Assembly (NCBI GenBank): GCA_903825465.1
Contig: CAIKAR010000028.1
Coordinates: 1 to 45,467 of the forward strand
Reading direction: 5' to 3'
Length of the DNA stretch: 45,467 nucleotides
Source: an uncultured Hyphomicrobiales bacterium
Lineage (GTDB): Bacteria > Pseudomonadota > Alphaproteobacteria > Rhizobiales > Beijerinckiaceae
How positions within the stretch are numbered: the stretch's first letter is position 1; every line of letters begins with the position of its first letter. The notes beneath the pieces were generated by a model, which was not told the DNA's origin, did not search any database, and worked only from the letters and a program-made list of their open reading frames with translations. Positions 7,584 to 15,696 of this stretch are shown piece by piece. Both the position numbers and the translations under genes were made by a program.

Positions 7584-9032
7584 ATGAGTTCAGCCACGCC
7601 CGCCGTCGTCTGGTTTCGCGACGATTTGCGCCTCGCCGACAATCCCGCGCTTCACGCCGCCGCCGCGTCGGGCGCGCCGGTCCTGTGCGTTTATGTTTTC
7701 GACGAGGAAAGCCGCGGCGTCCGGCCCCTTGGCGGCGCATCGCGCTGGTGGCTCCATCATTCGCTGGCCGCTCTCGACGCTTCGCTGCGCGCTATCGGGG
7801 GACGCCTGGACATTCTTCGCGGGGCGGGCGCGGAGACCATCGCGGCGCTGGCGCGCGGCGCGCGGCGCGTGGACTGGACGCGACGCTATGGCGCGGCGGA
7901 AATCGCCATCGACACCGAAGCGAAGAGCGCTTTGAAGGAGCTGGGCGTCGAGGCCGCGAGCCACAACGGCCAGTTGCTGCGCGAACCCTGGGAACTGAGG
8001 ACCGGGAGCGGATCGTTCTACCGGGTGTTCACGCCCTTCTGGCGCGCCGCCAACGCTCTGCCGGCGCCGGCGCCGCCGTCGCGCGCGCCCAAAAGCGTCG
8101 CGGCGGCCGATTGGCCGGCGGGCGCGCCCAACCGGATCGCGCTCGACGATCTCGGCTTGCTTCCGACCAGGCCAGACTGGGCCAGCGGCCTGCGCGCGGC
8201 GTGGACACCCGGCGAGGAGGGCGCGCGCGCGCGGCTCAAGGCCTTTGTCGGCGGGGAATTGCCCGGCTACGCCAAGGGCCGCGATCAACTCGCGGAAGAG
8301 GCGACGTCGAGGTTGTCGCCGCATCTGCGTTTCGGCGAAATTTCGCCCCGGCAGATCGTGGCCGCGGCTCGAAAAGCGGCGCACGCGGGCGCCAACGCGG
8401 ACAAGTTCCTGACTGAAATAGGCTGGCGCGAGTTCTGCTATCACCTGCTGTACCATTCGCCCGACCTGGCGACGCGCAATTTCCAACCAAGGTTCGACGC
8501 GTTGCCGTGGCGTTCCGACCAGGCGGGCTTCGACGCGTGGAAACGCGGGCGAACGGGCTACCCGGTCGTCGACGCCGGCATGCGCGAGCTTTGGGCGACG
8601 GGGACGATGCACAACCGCGCGCGAATGGTTTGCGCGTCGTTCCTGACCAAGCATTTGTTGATCGACTGGCGCGAGGGCGAACGCTGGTTCTGGGACACGT
8701 TGTGCGACGCGGACCCAGCGAACAATCCAGCGCAGTGGCAATGGGTGGCTGGTTCAGGGGCCGACGCCGCGCCCTATTTCCGGGTATTCAATCCGGTCGT
8801 TCAGGGCGGCAAGTTCGATCCCGACGGGGCCTATGCGCGCTTGTGGGCGCCCGAACTCGCGAAACTCGACAACAAGCATATCCACGCGCCCTGGACCGCC
8901 CCGCCGCGCGCGCTGGCCGACGCGGGGGTTCGCCTCGGCGAGACCTATCCCAGGCCGATTGTCGACCACGCCACGGCGCGCGCGCGGGCGCTGGCCGCGT
9001 TCGCCACAACGACGGGCGAAGACGACCCCTAG
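7584..9032 (+). CDS. phrB: Deoxyribodipyrimidine photolyase (CPD photolyase)
   Basis: Light-driven repair of cyclobutane pyrimidine dimers, 482 aa, FAD cofactor plus antenna chromophore. The N-terminal Rossmann domain begins PAVVWFRDDLRLADNPAL. The C-terminal FAD domain contains EIGWREFCYHLLYH, GRTGYPVVDAGMRELWATG, MHNRARMVCASFLTKHLL and DADPANNPAQWQWVAGSG, including the Trp residues of the electron-transfer chain region. ATG 7584 has AGGA eight bases upstream. Its TAG stop lies in a CTAG that also provides the stop of the convergent DoxX gene. The adjacent ECF sigma/anti-sigma pair suggests stress control, which is inferred only from position. Confidence 0.96.
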   Translation: MSSATPAVVWFRDDLRLADNPALHAAAASGAPVLCVYVFDEESRGVRPLGGASRWWLHHSLAALDASLRAIGGRLDILRGAGAETIAALARGARRVDWTRRYGAAEIAIDTEAKSALKELGVEAASHNGQLLREPWELRTGSGSFYRVFTPFWRAANALPAPAPPSRAPKSVAAADWPAGAPNRIALDDLGLLPTRPDWASGLRAAWTPGEEGARARLKAFVGGELPGYAKGRDQLAEEATSRLSPHLRFGEISPRQIVAAARKAAHAGANADKFLTEIGWREFCYHLLYHSPDLATRNFQPRFDALPWRSDQAGFDAWKRGRTGYPVVDAGMRELWATGTMHNRARMVCASFLTKHLLIDWREGERWFWDTLCDADPANNPAQWQWVAGSGADAAPYFRVFNPVVQGGKFDPDGAYARLWAPELAKLDNKHIHAPWTAPPRALADAGVRLGETYPRPIVDHATARARALAAFATTTGEDDP

Positions 9033-9469
9033 CCTTTCGCGGGCGGCCGCGCGAAGGGCCAGTCCACCACGCCCGAACAATAGAGCGCCCACCACACAAG
9101 CACGGGCTGCAAGGCGAGGCGCGGCGCGTGATACCACCAGCTCAGCGTGTCGCCGCCCGCCGGTATGTTGTAAAACGCGTGTTTCAGATTGGCGGGAAAC
9201 ACGCACACCGCGTAGAGGGCGAGCGCCGCGCCCGCGGCCTTGCGCGTCGCGGGAATGAACAATCCGACGGCGCCGGCGATTTCGCAAAGGCCCGTGGCGA
9301 AAATGACGCGCGCCGGAAACGGCACCCAGTCCGGGGTGATCGACAGGAATGGCGCGGGGTCGCCGATGTGCAGAACGCCGGCGGCGAAATAGGCCAGCGC
9401 CATGGCCCATCGCATCAAGGTTCGCCCGTCGGGCCGTTTCGCGGGAGTTTTCCCGGCGGGAATTGTCAT
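9029..9469 (-). CDS. DoxX family membrane protein
   Basis: Small integral membrane protein, 146 aa, with about four hydrophobic segments: AMALAYFAAGVLHIG, ARVIFATGLCEIAGAVGLFI, AAGAALALYAVCVF and LQPVLVWWALYCSGVV. The GLCEIAGAVGLF and FPANLKHAF blocks are characteristic of DoxX-like proteins, some of which are linked to redox stress or quinone chemistry; the exact role is unknown. Start ATG 9469 is followed by a short polar N-terminus. Located 53 bp downstream of the anti-sigma gene on the same strand, so possibly part of its transcript. Overlaps the photolyase gene by four bases tail to tail. Confidence 0.85.
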   Translation of the reverse strand: MTIPAGKTPAKRPDGRTLMRWAMALAYFAAGVLHIGDPAPFLSITPDWVPFPARVIFATGLCEIAGAVGLFIPATRKAAGAALALYAVCVFPANLKHAFYNIPAGGDTLSWWYHAPRLALQPVLVWWALYCSGVVDWPFARPPAKG

Positions 9470-9522
9470 GGAGCGTTTACGCCTTCGCGCCGCCAAGGTT
9501 TCATTCAGCCGCGCGGCACCGC

Positions 9523-10224
9523 TCAAGACCCCGCCGCGATCAACTTGCCGGTGAACAGCACCGGCCCCGTCGGCGCGCCCGTGGGCGAGCCGCCGCGGGG
9601 CTCCAGCGACACGGCGTAGGTGGCGTTCTCGACGATGGCGCGGTCGATGTTGGCGGCCTTGTGGACGGAGGGTTCGCCGTCGTCGACGACGCCGAGCGAT
9701 TTGGGCGCGCCAAGACGCGCGTCGACGAGCCACAATTGATAGCTGTGTTGCGGGTCGGACGGCGCCGCCACGGGCCGCACGGTCAGCACGCGCGTGTCGA
9801 TGTTGACGTTGATCACGAAGGCGGGCGACGCCGCGTCCTTTTGCAGGACGGCGACAAATTCGCGCGAGGGCGGGCTGACAAGCGGCCAGACGGCGACGCC
9901 GACAACCAGGCTCGCCGCCAGCGCGCCGGACACAAGCGCGGCGGCGCGCCAGCGCGACAGGCGCCGTCGCAGATCGACGATATTGGCGGCCGGGGCCGGC
10001 GGCGCGTCGAGGCGCGCCTCGATCTTCTCGAACACGCCTTGGGGCGGCGCCGACGGCGGAATGGACTCCGCCAGCGGCGACAACCGGCTTTCCCAGGCGT
10101 CGATGGCGGCGTCGAGCGCGGGCTCGCGCGGCCGGCGCGCGGCGACAGCGGTCCTCTCGGCGGCGTCGAGCGTGCCGAGGACGTATTCCGCCGCGAGGGC
10201 GTCGATGTCGCCGGCGTCGGTCAT
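9523..10224 (-). CDS. RskA-type anti-sigma factor
   Basis: Membrane-bound inhibitor of the neighbouring ECF sigma factor, 233 aa. The cytoplasmic N-terminus has ALAAEYVLGTLDAAERTAV, the signature of the RskA/anti-sigma-K domain; no zinc-binding His-Cys-Cys motif is present. A single membrane segment ALVSGALAASLVVGVAVWPL (residues ~96-116) is followed by a periplasmic RskA domain with SYQLWLVDA and PSVHKAANI, ending in PTGPVLFTGKL. ATG 10224 overlaps the sigma factor stop (ATGA), so both are made together, as expected for a sigma/anti-sigma pair. The signal it senses is unknown; release probably involves regulated proteolysis, as in Mycobacterium RskA. Confidence 0.9.
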   Translation of the reverse strand: MTDAGDIDALAAEYVLGTLDAAERTAVAARRPREPALDAAIDAWESRLSPLAESIPPSAPPQGVFEKIEARLDAPPAPAANIVDLRRRLSRWRAAALVSGALAASLVVGVAVWPLVSPPSREFVAVLQKDAASPAFVINVNIDTRVLTVRPVAAPSDPQHSYQLWLVDARLGAPKSLGVVDDGEPSVHKAANIDRAIVENATYAVSLEPRGGSPTGAPTGPVLFTGKLIAAGS

Positions 10225-10799
10225 GACGACACGCAAATCCTCAATTGTTCAAGGCCGCGGCGCAGCCACGTCTTGATCGTCGGCTCGGGCCGGTTGAAGC
10301 GCTTCGCGAGTTCCTCGCGCGAGACGCCGCGGTAATAGGCGAGGAGGATGATCTTGCGCTTTTCCTCGTCGAGCGCGGCGAGGCATGTCATCAATTTCCG
10401 CAGAGCCTCGCCGCGTTCGCGCGACGCGAGCGGATCCTCCGTTTCGCCGGCGGGCTCGAATCCCTCCGGAAACGCCATCGTTGGCGCGCGCTTGCCGGCG
10501 CGGATGGCGTCGAGCGCGCGGTTGCGCGCGACGGTCGCCATCCAGCCGATGGGCGAACCCTTGGCGCGGTCGAACTGTCCGGCGCGTTCCCAGATCGTCA
10601 CATAGACCTCCTGCAACACCTCTTCGGCGCCGCCGCCGCGCCCGAGGATGCGGACCACGACGCCGAAAATCCTGCCCGACGTCGCCGCGTAGAGGTCCGA
10701 GAAAGCCCGCCGGTCGCGCGCGGCGACGCGATCCAGCAGGCCGGCCAGGTCGGCGGCCGGCGGCGGCTCGGGTTGATCGCCAGTCGATGTCCGCGTCAC
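10221..10799 (-). CDS. ECF RNA polymerase sigma factor (SigK/RpoE-like)
   Basis: Extracytoplasmic-function sigma factor, 192 aa from GTG 10799. Region 2 is seen in AFSDLYAATSGRIFGVVVRI, EEVLQEVYVTIWERAGQF and GSPIGWMATVARNRALDAIR. Region 4 follows: EKRKIILLAYYRGVSREELA and PEPTIKTWLRRGLEQLR, the helix-turn-helix reading the -35 element. A GTG at 10835 would add 12 residues; I favour 10799 because it has a G-rich site upstream and because TATCCT, a possible -10, lies between the two GTGs. Its stop overlaps the anti-sigma start by four bases. Target genes unknown; the photolyase/DoxX neighbours are natural candidates. Confidence 0.93.
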   Translation of the reverse strand: MTRTSTGDQPEPPPAADLAGLLDRVAARDRRAFSDLYAATSGRIFGVVVRILGRGGGAEEVLQEVYVTIWERAGQFDRAKGSPIGWMATVARNRALDAIRAGKRAPTMAFPEGFEPAGETEDPLASRERGEALRKLMTCLAALDEEKRKIILLAYYRGVSREELAKRFNRPEPTIKTWLRRGLEQLRICVSS

Positions 10800-10835
10800 G
10801 CTGCCCGCCCCTGTGTCGAAAGCAGGATAGCACAC

Positions 10836-11124
10836 GCGGCGCGAACGAACAGAAACCGCCGGGCCGGCGTCGAGACAGTTACGGTGGCGCTTGCGGAAAG
10901 TTTCGCGGCGCGCGGCGCCAATGCTACACTGTTGATTAACTCGGGCGTGGCACCCTTGTCTCGACCCGCGCGACGGCCGACCTTGCCTTGGAACGCCTCT
11001 CGGCTATGAAGCGATCAGTCTCCCGACTCCGCTGATTCGCGGACGGCGGGACGGTCGGCGACGTTTCCCCGCGTGTGAGTTGAAACCCCAGCCGCGCTTG
11101 CGGCTCCAACCACGGACGACGCCC
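10836..11124. other. Intergenic region between divergent ECF sigma and chpT genes
   Basis: No gene is supported here. It holds promoters for both sides. A short AT-richer patch near 10913-10938 (GCTACACTGTTGATTAAC) stands out; it contains one TTAAC, resembling half of a CtrA site, but not the full TTAA-N7-TTAA. Confidence 0.5.
10983..11010 (+). promoter_or_regulatory. Candidate promoter for chpT
   Basis: TTGCCT (10983-10988) and TATGAA (11005-11010) with a 16-bp spacer. This would start transcription near 11017 and give a leader of about 108 bases before ATG 11125. Confidence 0.4.
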
Positions 11125-11862
11125 ATGACGAGCCCCCACGCCGCGCTTTCCACAGCCGCCCAGCTCTTCGACGGCGACGGCGGGGAGAAGCCCACGCCGC
11201 GCGCCATTCTCACGCTCGACGCTCTCGATCTGGCCGCGCTTCTCTGCTCGCGCGTCTGCCACGACGTGATCAGCCCGGTTGGCGCGATCGTCAACGGGCT
11301 CGAAGTGCTCGAAGACGAGAAGGACGCCGAAATGCGCGCCTTCGCCACCGAGCTTATCAAGAAGAGCGCCAAGACGGCCTCCGCCCGGCTGCAATTCTGC
11401 CGCCTCGCCTTCGGGGCCGCGGGCTCCGCCGGCGCGTCGATCGACACGGGCGACGCGGAGTCGGTGACGCGCAACCTGATCGCCGACGACCGCACGAAGA
11501 TCGTCTGGAACGCCCCGCGCGTCCTGCTGCCGAAGAACAAGGTCAAGCTGATGCTCAACCTGTGCCTGATCGCCGGCGCGGCGATTCCGCGCGGCGGCGT
11601 CATCATGGTCACGGTCGAAGGGGAGGACGCGGCGACGTGCGTCAGCGTCTCGGCCACCGGAACATACGCCCGTCTGTCGCATGGCGTGCCCGCTCTCCTC
11701 GCTGGCCGCCCGGAGACCGACAGCGTCGACGCGCACGGTATCCAGGCCTATTACACCGGGCTTGTCGCGCGCGCCTGCGGCATGGACCTGAGCGTCGCCA
11801 CGACAGCGGAAGGCATCGATCTGCGCGCGGTTCCGGCCGCGAGGGCCGAAGCGTCGGCGTAG
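11125..11862 (+). CDS. chpT: Histidine phosphotransferase ChpT
   Basis: Dimeric phosphotransferase that carries phosphate from the hybrid kinase CckA to the cell-cycle regulators CtrA and CpdR in Alphaproteobacteria. The 245-aa protein has the DHp-like helix LAALLCSRVCHDVISPVGAI with the phosphorylated His in CHDVISP, followed by NGLEVLEDEKD. The C-terminal half resembles a degenerate kinase ATPase domain: KIVWNAPRVLLPKNKVKLML and HGIQAYYTGLVARACGMDL, without an ATP-binding function in characterised members. ATG 11125 is preferred over the TTG at 11080 because conservation starts after it. Essential in Caulobacter; here it stands alone and converges with rpmF over a shared terminator. Confidence 0.95.
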   Translation: MTSPHAALSTAAQLFDGDGGEKPTPRAILTLDALDLAALLCSRVCHDVISPVGAIVNGLEVLEDEKDAEMRAFATELIKKSAKTASARLQFCRLAFGAAGSAGASIDTGDAESVTRNLIADDRTKIVWNAPRVLLPKNKVKLMLNLCLIAGAAIPRGGVIMVTVEGEDAATCVSVSATGTYARLSHGVPALLAGRPETDSVDAHGIQAYYTGLVARACGMDLSVATTAEGIDLRAVPAARAEASA

Positions 11863-11907
11863 GATCGCCGCCTGGCTCAAGGTCGGGCTTCGGCCCCCTG
11901 AAACGTT

Positions 11908-11935
11908 AAAAGCCCGGCTCAAGGCCGGGCTTTTT
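11908..11935. terminator. Bidirectional intrinsic terminator between chpT and rpmF
   Basis: Stem AGCCCGGC / GCCGGGCT (11911-11918 and 11924-11931) with loop TCAAG, flanked by AAA on the left and TTTTT on the right, so it works on both strands. It serves the convergent chpT and rpmF genes. A near copy of its right half (17 bp, one mismatch) lies at 11874-11890. Confidence 0.88.
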
Positions 11936-11976
11936 CGTGGAAGCGCTTTCAAAAACCTTGGAAACGCCTCGAAAAA

Positions 11977-12165
11977 TCAGTCGTCCTTGGACTTGATGTT
12001 CAGGACCTGGCGGCCCTTGTACATGCCGGTCTTGAGGTCGATGTGGTGCGGACGGCGCAATTCGCCGGAGTCCTTGTCTTCCACATAGGTCGGGGCGGTC
12101 AGCGCGTCGGCGGAGCGGCGCATCCCGCGGCGGCTGGGGGAAGTCTTGCGTCTCGGAACGGCCAT
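11977..12165 (-). CDS. rpmF: 50S ribosomal protein L32
   Basis: Small basic large-subunit protein, 62 aa: [20 protein letters not shown], then [20 protein letters not shown] and a C-terminal LNIKSKDD. It lacks the zinc-binding Cys pairs, as alphaproteobacterial L32 proteins do. ATG 12165 has GGAGAG five bases upstream. Conserved chromosomal marker. Confidence 0.97.
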   Translation of the reverse strand: MAVPRRKTSPSRRGMRRSADALTAPTYVEDKDSGELRRPHHIDLKTGMYKGRQVLNIKSKDD

Positions 12166-12298
12166 TGAAACTCTCCAGATCGGGGCGGACGGCCCACGCA
12201 TCGGGACAGTCGCGAATTCGAAGCCGGGCCAATACACGCAAACCACGGGAAAGGCCAGAGGGGGCGGGCGGGGATTTTCGGCGGCTGGTCGGCCGGCG

Positions 12299-13018
12299 TC
12301 AATCCGCTTTCGCGACCTTCAACCCGACAAAGCGGTCGAGCAACTCCCGGTCGCCGCGCAGGCGGGCGGAATCGTCGCGGTGAACAATCCGGCCGCGCTC
12401 GATCACCACCGCTTTTTGCGTGAGCGACAGGGCGACATCGGCGTGCTGCTCGACGAGGACGAAGGCCATGCCGCGGTCCGCTGTCATTTGGCGGACGACG
12501 CCCGTCAGCTCCTCGACGATGATCGGCGCGAGGCCCTCCAGCGGCTCGTCGAGGATGAGGAGCTTCGGGTTGGTCATCAGCGCCCGCGCGAAAGCCAGCA
12601 TTTGCTGCTCGCCGCCGGAAAGCTGATTGCCCTTGTTGGCGCGGCGCTCCTCCAGGCGGGGAAACAGCTTGTTGACCGCCGCGAGATCCCAGCGGCCGGC
12701 GCGCGCGGCGACCGTCAGGTTTTCCTCGACGGTCAGCGACGGGAATATCTCGCGCTCCTGCGCCACCCAGCCGATGCCGGCGAGCGCGCGCTGGTGGGGG
12801 GGCAGGCGCGTCACGTCCTTGCCGTCGAAGACAATGCGGCCGCGGCGCAGGTTGGTGTGCCCCATGATGGTGAGCATGAGCGTCGATTTGCCGACCCCGT
12901 TGCGGCCGAGAACGGCGAGGCCGGCGTCCGGCGCGATGTCGAGCGAGACGCCGTCGAGCACGATGGCTTCGCCATAGCCGGCGCGCACGTCGTCTAGAAT
13001 CAGAAGCGGGTCAGCCAT
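12299..13018 (-). CDS. livF: Branched-chain amino acid type ABC transporter ATP-binding protein LivF
   Basis: Second ATPase of a high-affinity amino acid importer, cytoplasmic face, 239 aa. Walker [10 protein letters not shown], signature LSGGEQQM, Walker [14 protein letters not shown] and switch His in [10 protein letters not shown] are intact. [20 protein letters not shown] and [20 protein letters not shown] are typical LivF sequences. It overlaps livG by eight bases. Last gene of the five-gene importer cluster transcribed leftward. Confidence 0.96.
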   Translation of the reverse strand: MADPLLILDDVRAGYGEAIVLDGVSLDIAPDAGLAVLGRNGVGKSTLMLTIMGHTNLRRGRIVFDGKDVTRLPPHQRALAGIGWVAQEREIFPSLTVEENLTVAARAGRWDLAAVNKLFPRLEERRANKGNQLSGGEQQMLAFARALMTNPKLLILDEPLEGLAPIIVEELTGVVRQMTADRGMAFVLVEQHADVALSLTQKAVVIERGRIVHRDDSARLRGDRELLDRFVGLKVAKAD

Positions 13019-13763
13019 GCCCCGCGCTCCCCAGATAGACCTCGCGCACGCGCGCGTCGTTGGCGATTTCGGCCGGCGTCCCCTCGAGTAGAAGGCGGCC
13101 GCCCACCATCACTAGAATTCGGCTGGCGAAACGGAACACGACGTCCATGTCGTGCTCGATAAAGAGGAGTGTCAGCTGCCGCGACAGGCCGTCGATGACC
13201 TGGAAGAGTTCGCCGCTGTCTTCCTTCGGCACGCCGGCGGCGGGCTCGTCGAGCAGCAGCACCTTGGGCTGCGTCGCCAGCGCCAGCGCGATTTCGAGCA
13301 GTCGCTGCTGGCCATAGGCGAGTTCGCGCGTCTCGCGGCGGCAGACGCCGTCGAGCCGCAGCGATTTGAGGATGTCGTAGGCCTCGTCCACCGCGTCGCG
13401 CCGGGCGGCGAGGCGGCCGAGGAAGTCGCCGGTCTCGCCGCGGCGCTCGCAGACGGCCAGCGTCGTCGCTTCAAGCGGATTGAGCTTCGGAAACAGCGAA
13501 TTGATCTGGAACGTGCGCGCCAGCCCCTTGCGCACGCGGCGAGCCGGCGGCGCGCGCGAAATATCCTCGCCGTTGAGGACGATTTCGCCGGCGTCGGGCG
13601 TCAACATGCCGGTGAGCAGATTGATCAGCGTCGTCTTGCCGGCGCCGTTGGGGCCGATCAGCGCGCAGCGCTCCCCCACAGGCAGTTCGAAGCTTATGCC
13701 GCCCGCGACGACGAGCGAGCCAAAGCGCTTGTCGAGGCCTTTGGCGAGGAGGGCGGCGGTCAT
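13011..13763 (-). CDS. livG: Branched-chain amino acid type ABC transporter ATP-binding protein LivG
   Basis: First ATPase of the importer, 250 aa. Walker A GPNGAGKTT, the signature region ELAYGQQRLLEIALALA (the usual LSGG is replaced by AYGQ, as is normal for LivG), Walker B LLLDEPAAGV and the His in LFIEHDMDVVF are present. TGMLTPDAGEIVLNGEDI and LARTFQINSLFPKL match LivG. ATG 13763 overlaps the livM stop (ATGA) and its own end overlaps livF, so translation of the whole cluster is coupled. Confidence 0.96.
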   Translation of the reverse strand: MTAALLAKGLDKRFGSLVVAGGISFELPVGERCALIGPNGAGKTTLINLLTGMLTPDAGEIVLNGEDISRAPPARRVRKGLARTFQINSLFPKLNPLEATTLAVCERRGETGDFLGRLAARRDAVDEAYDILKSLRLDGVCRRETRELAYGQQRLLEIALALATQPKVLLLDEPAAGVPKEDSGELFQVIDGLSRQLTLLFIEHDMDVVFRFASRILVMVGGRLLLEGTPAEIANDARVREVYLGSAGHG

Positions 13764-14758
13764 CGCCCGGCCCTCCCGAGATACCCGCCGAGTTTCTTCA
13801 GGCCTCCGACGATGCCGTTGGGCAGGAACACGACGACGGCGATCAGCAGCAGCCCAATCCAGAAATACCAGTACTGCGGGTTGACGTCGGAGAAGCGGTC
13901 GCGCGCGACCATGTAGATCGCCGCGCCCACGACGCCGCCGTAAAGCTGGCCGACGCCGCCGAGGATCAGCATCACCAGAACGTCGGCGGAGCGTTGGAAG
14001 CTCAGCGTTTCGAGCGACACGGTTTCCGTGGTCTCGGTCAGCAGCGCGCCGGCCACGCCAGCCATGAAGGCCGCGATGACGAAGGCCTTGCGGATATGCG
14101 CGCGGTTTGCGGCGCCAATCGCCACCATGCGCGTCGAGTTCTCGCGGATTCCACGCAGGGCGAGGCCGAAGGGCGAATGCACCATGCGCCGCGTGAGCAG
14201 AAAACAAGCGAAAACAACGGCGAGAATGTACCAGAAGGCCGTCACGCCGTAGAGGTCGAAGTGAAAATAGCCGAGCAAATCCCAGGTGTGGACGCCTTGC
14301 AGCCCGTCGGCGCCGCCGGTGAGGCCGTGCGCGGAATTCGCGGCCTCGGCGACCAACTGGTTGAGGCCAAGGGTGATCATGATCAGCGCCAGGCCCTTGA
14401 AGCGCGAGACGATGAAGCTCGCGCCATAGCCGACGATCCCCGCGAAAGCGCCGCCGATCAGCAGGCCCGTGATCGGCTCGCCCCAGCCCCATTTCGACGC
14501 GACGCCGCAGGCGTAGGCGCCAAGGCCGAAAAACGCCGCGTGGCCGAGCGACACCACGCCGGCGTAGCCGAGGATGAGGTCGAGCGACATGGCGAACAGG
14601 CCGGTGATCAAAACCTGCCCGGCGAGTTGCAAATAATCCTGCGCGACGAAATAGGGCAGCGTCGCCGCGAGCCAGAAGGCGATCTCGGCCCAGCGCCAGC
14701 GCGCGCCGTCGGCGAGGAATTCGGCGGGCGGTTTGGCCGGGACGGAGGCGTCGCTCAT
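13760..14758 (-). CDS. livM: Branched-chain amino acid type ABC transporter permease LivM
   Basis: Membrane permease, 332 aa, with about nine hydrophobic segments. LDLILGYAGVVSLGHAAFFG and GLALIMITLGLNQLVAE are diagnostic, and FGLALRGIRENSTRMVAIG is the cytoplasmic loop that contacts the ATPases. A C-terminal ILGGVGQLYGGVVGAAIY segment completes the family pattern. ATG 14758 overlaps the livH stop by four bases; an earlier in-frame start at 14794 would run into livH and is not needed. Confidence 0.95.
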   Translation of the reverse strand: MSDASVPAKPPAEFLADGARWRWAEIAFWLAATLPYFVAQDYLQLAGQVLITGLFAMSLDLILGYAGVVSLGHAAFFGLGAYACGVASKWGWGEPITGLLIGGAFAGIVGYGASFIVSRFKGLALIMITLGLNQLVAEAANSAHGLTGGADGLQGVHTWDLLGYFHFDLYGVTAFWYILAVVFACFLLTRRMVHSPFGLALRGIRENSTRMVAIGAANRAHIRKAFVIAAFMAGVAGALLTETTETVSLETLSFQRSADVLVMLILGGVGQLYGGVVGAAIYMVARDRFSDVNPQYWYFWIGLLLIAVVVFLPNGIVGGLKKLGGYLGRAGR

Positions 14759-15624
14759 GCGTGGCGCTTTCCGAACAGGCCAAGCGGCCGCCACATCAGC
14801 AGCGCCACCACGATGACGTAGATGAGGAAGGCGCTGACCTGCGGCATGTAGTATTTGCCGGCGGTGTCGCTGACGCCGAGCAGCACCGCCGCCGCGAACG
14901 CGCCGCCAACCGAGCCCATGCCGCCAAGCGACACCACGATGAGGACATAGACGAGGTAGGTGAACGCGAATTGCGGATCGAGGCCCACCACTTCGATCGC
15001 CAGCGCGCCGCCGAGCCCCGCGAGCCCGCTGCCGAGCGCGAATGTCAGCGCGAAAACGCGGTCGACGTTGATGCCGAGCCCGCGCGCCATGCGCTGGTTG
15101 TCGACCGCCGCGCGCACCCGCGCCCCGAACGAGGTGTGTTCGACGCCGAAGATCAACGCGCCCGTGATCGCCAGCGCGACGACGATCAGAAAGAAGCGGT
15201 AGACGCCGAAATTATGCCCGCCGATGGCGACGACGCCGCGGATCCAGTCGGGCAGGCGCACCGGCTGCTGCGTCGTGCCGAAGAAATAGGCCGCGGCCGC
15301 GATGGAGACGAAGACGACGCCGATGGTGAGCAGGCACTGGTCGAGGTCGGTGGCGCGGTAGAAGCGGCGGAACAGGATCCGCTCGAACACGACCGACACC
15401 GCGGCGGCGGCGGCGAAGGCGGCCGGCAGCGTCGCCAGAAAAGGCCAGCCGAAATTGTTGATCAGCGTAACGGTGACAAAGCCGCCGATCATCGCGAACG
15501 CGCAATGCGCCAGATTGACGAAATTCATCATGCCGAGCGTGACGGACATGCCGACCGACAGCAGGAACAACAGCATGCCGTAGGCGAAGCCGTCGTAGAG
15601 AACGCCGATGATGTTGCCGATCAT
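14755..15624 (-). CDS. livH: Branched-chain amino acid type ABC transporter permease LivH
   Basis: Membrane permease partner of LivM, 289 aa, with about eight hydrophobic segments. SVGMSVTLGMMNFVNLAHCA at the N-terminus and VSLGGMGSVGGAFAAAVLLG near the C-terminus are the family hallmarks; ARVRAAVDNQRMARGLGIN is the ATPase-contacting loop. It lies 72 bp downstream of the binding-protein gene, across a stable hairpin, and is ATGA-coupled to livM. Confidence 0.95.
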   Translation of the reverse strand: MIGNIIGVLYDGFAYGMLLFLLSVGMSVTLGMMNFVNLAHCAFAMIGGFVTVTLINNFGWPFLATLPAAFAAAAAVSVVFERILFRRFYRATDLDQCLLTIGVVFVSIAAAAYFFGTTQQPVRLPDWIRGVVAIGGHNFGVYRFFLIVVALAITGALIFGVEHTSFGARVRAAVDNQRMARGLGINVDRVFALTFALGSGLAGLGGALAIEVVGLDPQFAFTYLVYVLIVVSLGGMGSVGGAFAAAVLLGVSDTAGKYYMPQVSAFLIYVIVVALLMWRPLGLFGKRHA

Positions 15625-15656
15625 GCTGGCCCGGAGGAAGCGAGAATGCGCGTTGG

Positions 15657-15683
15657 CCCCCTCCCGTCGAAGACGGAAGGGGG
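15657..15683. promoter_or_regulatory. Stem-loop between binding-protein gene and livH
   Basis: Arms CCCCCTCCCGTC (15657-15668) and GACGGAAGGGGG (15672-15683) pair with one mismatch around a GAA loop. No U-run follows on the minus strand, so it is not a standard terminator. Its position between the gene for an abundant binding protein and its permease gene suggests transcript stabilisation or attenuation. Confidence 0.7.
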
Positions 15684-15696
15684 AACAAGCCGTCCG

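Noticed and set aside
10931-10938. TTAAC upstream of chpT (and TTAACCTTAAC at 32816) as CtrA binding sites
   Set aside because: The full TTAA-N7-TTAA spacing is absent in both places, so a CtrA site is not supported.
15657-15683. The hairpin after the binding-protein gene as an intrinsic terminator
   Set aside because: No U-run follows in the direction of transcription, and the permease genes downstream need the same transcript.
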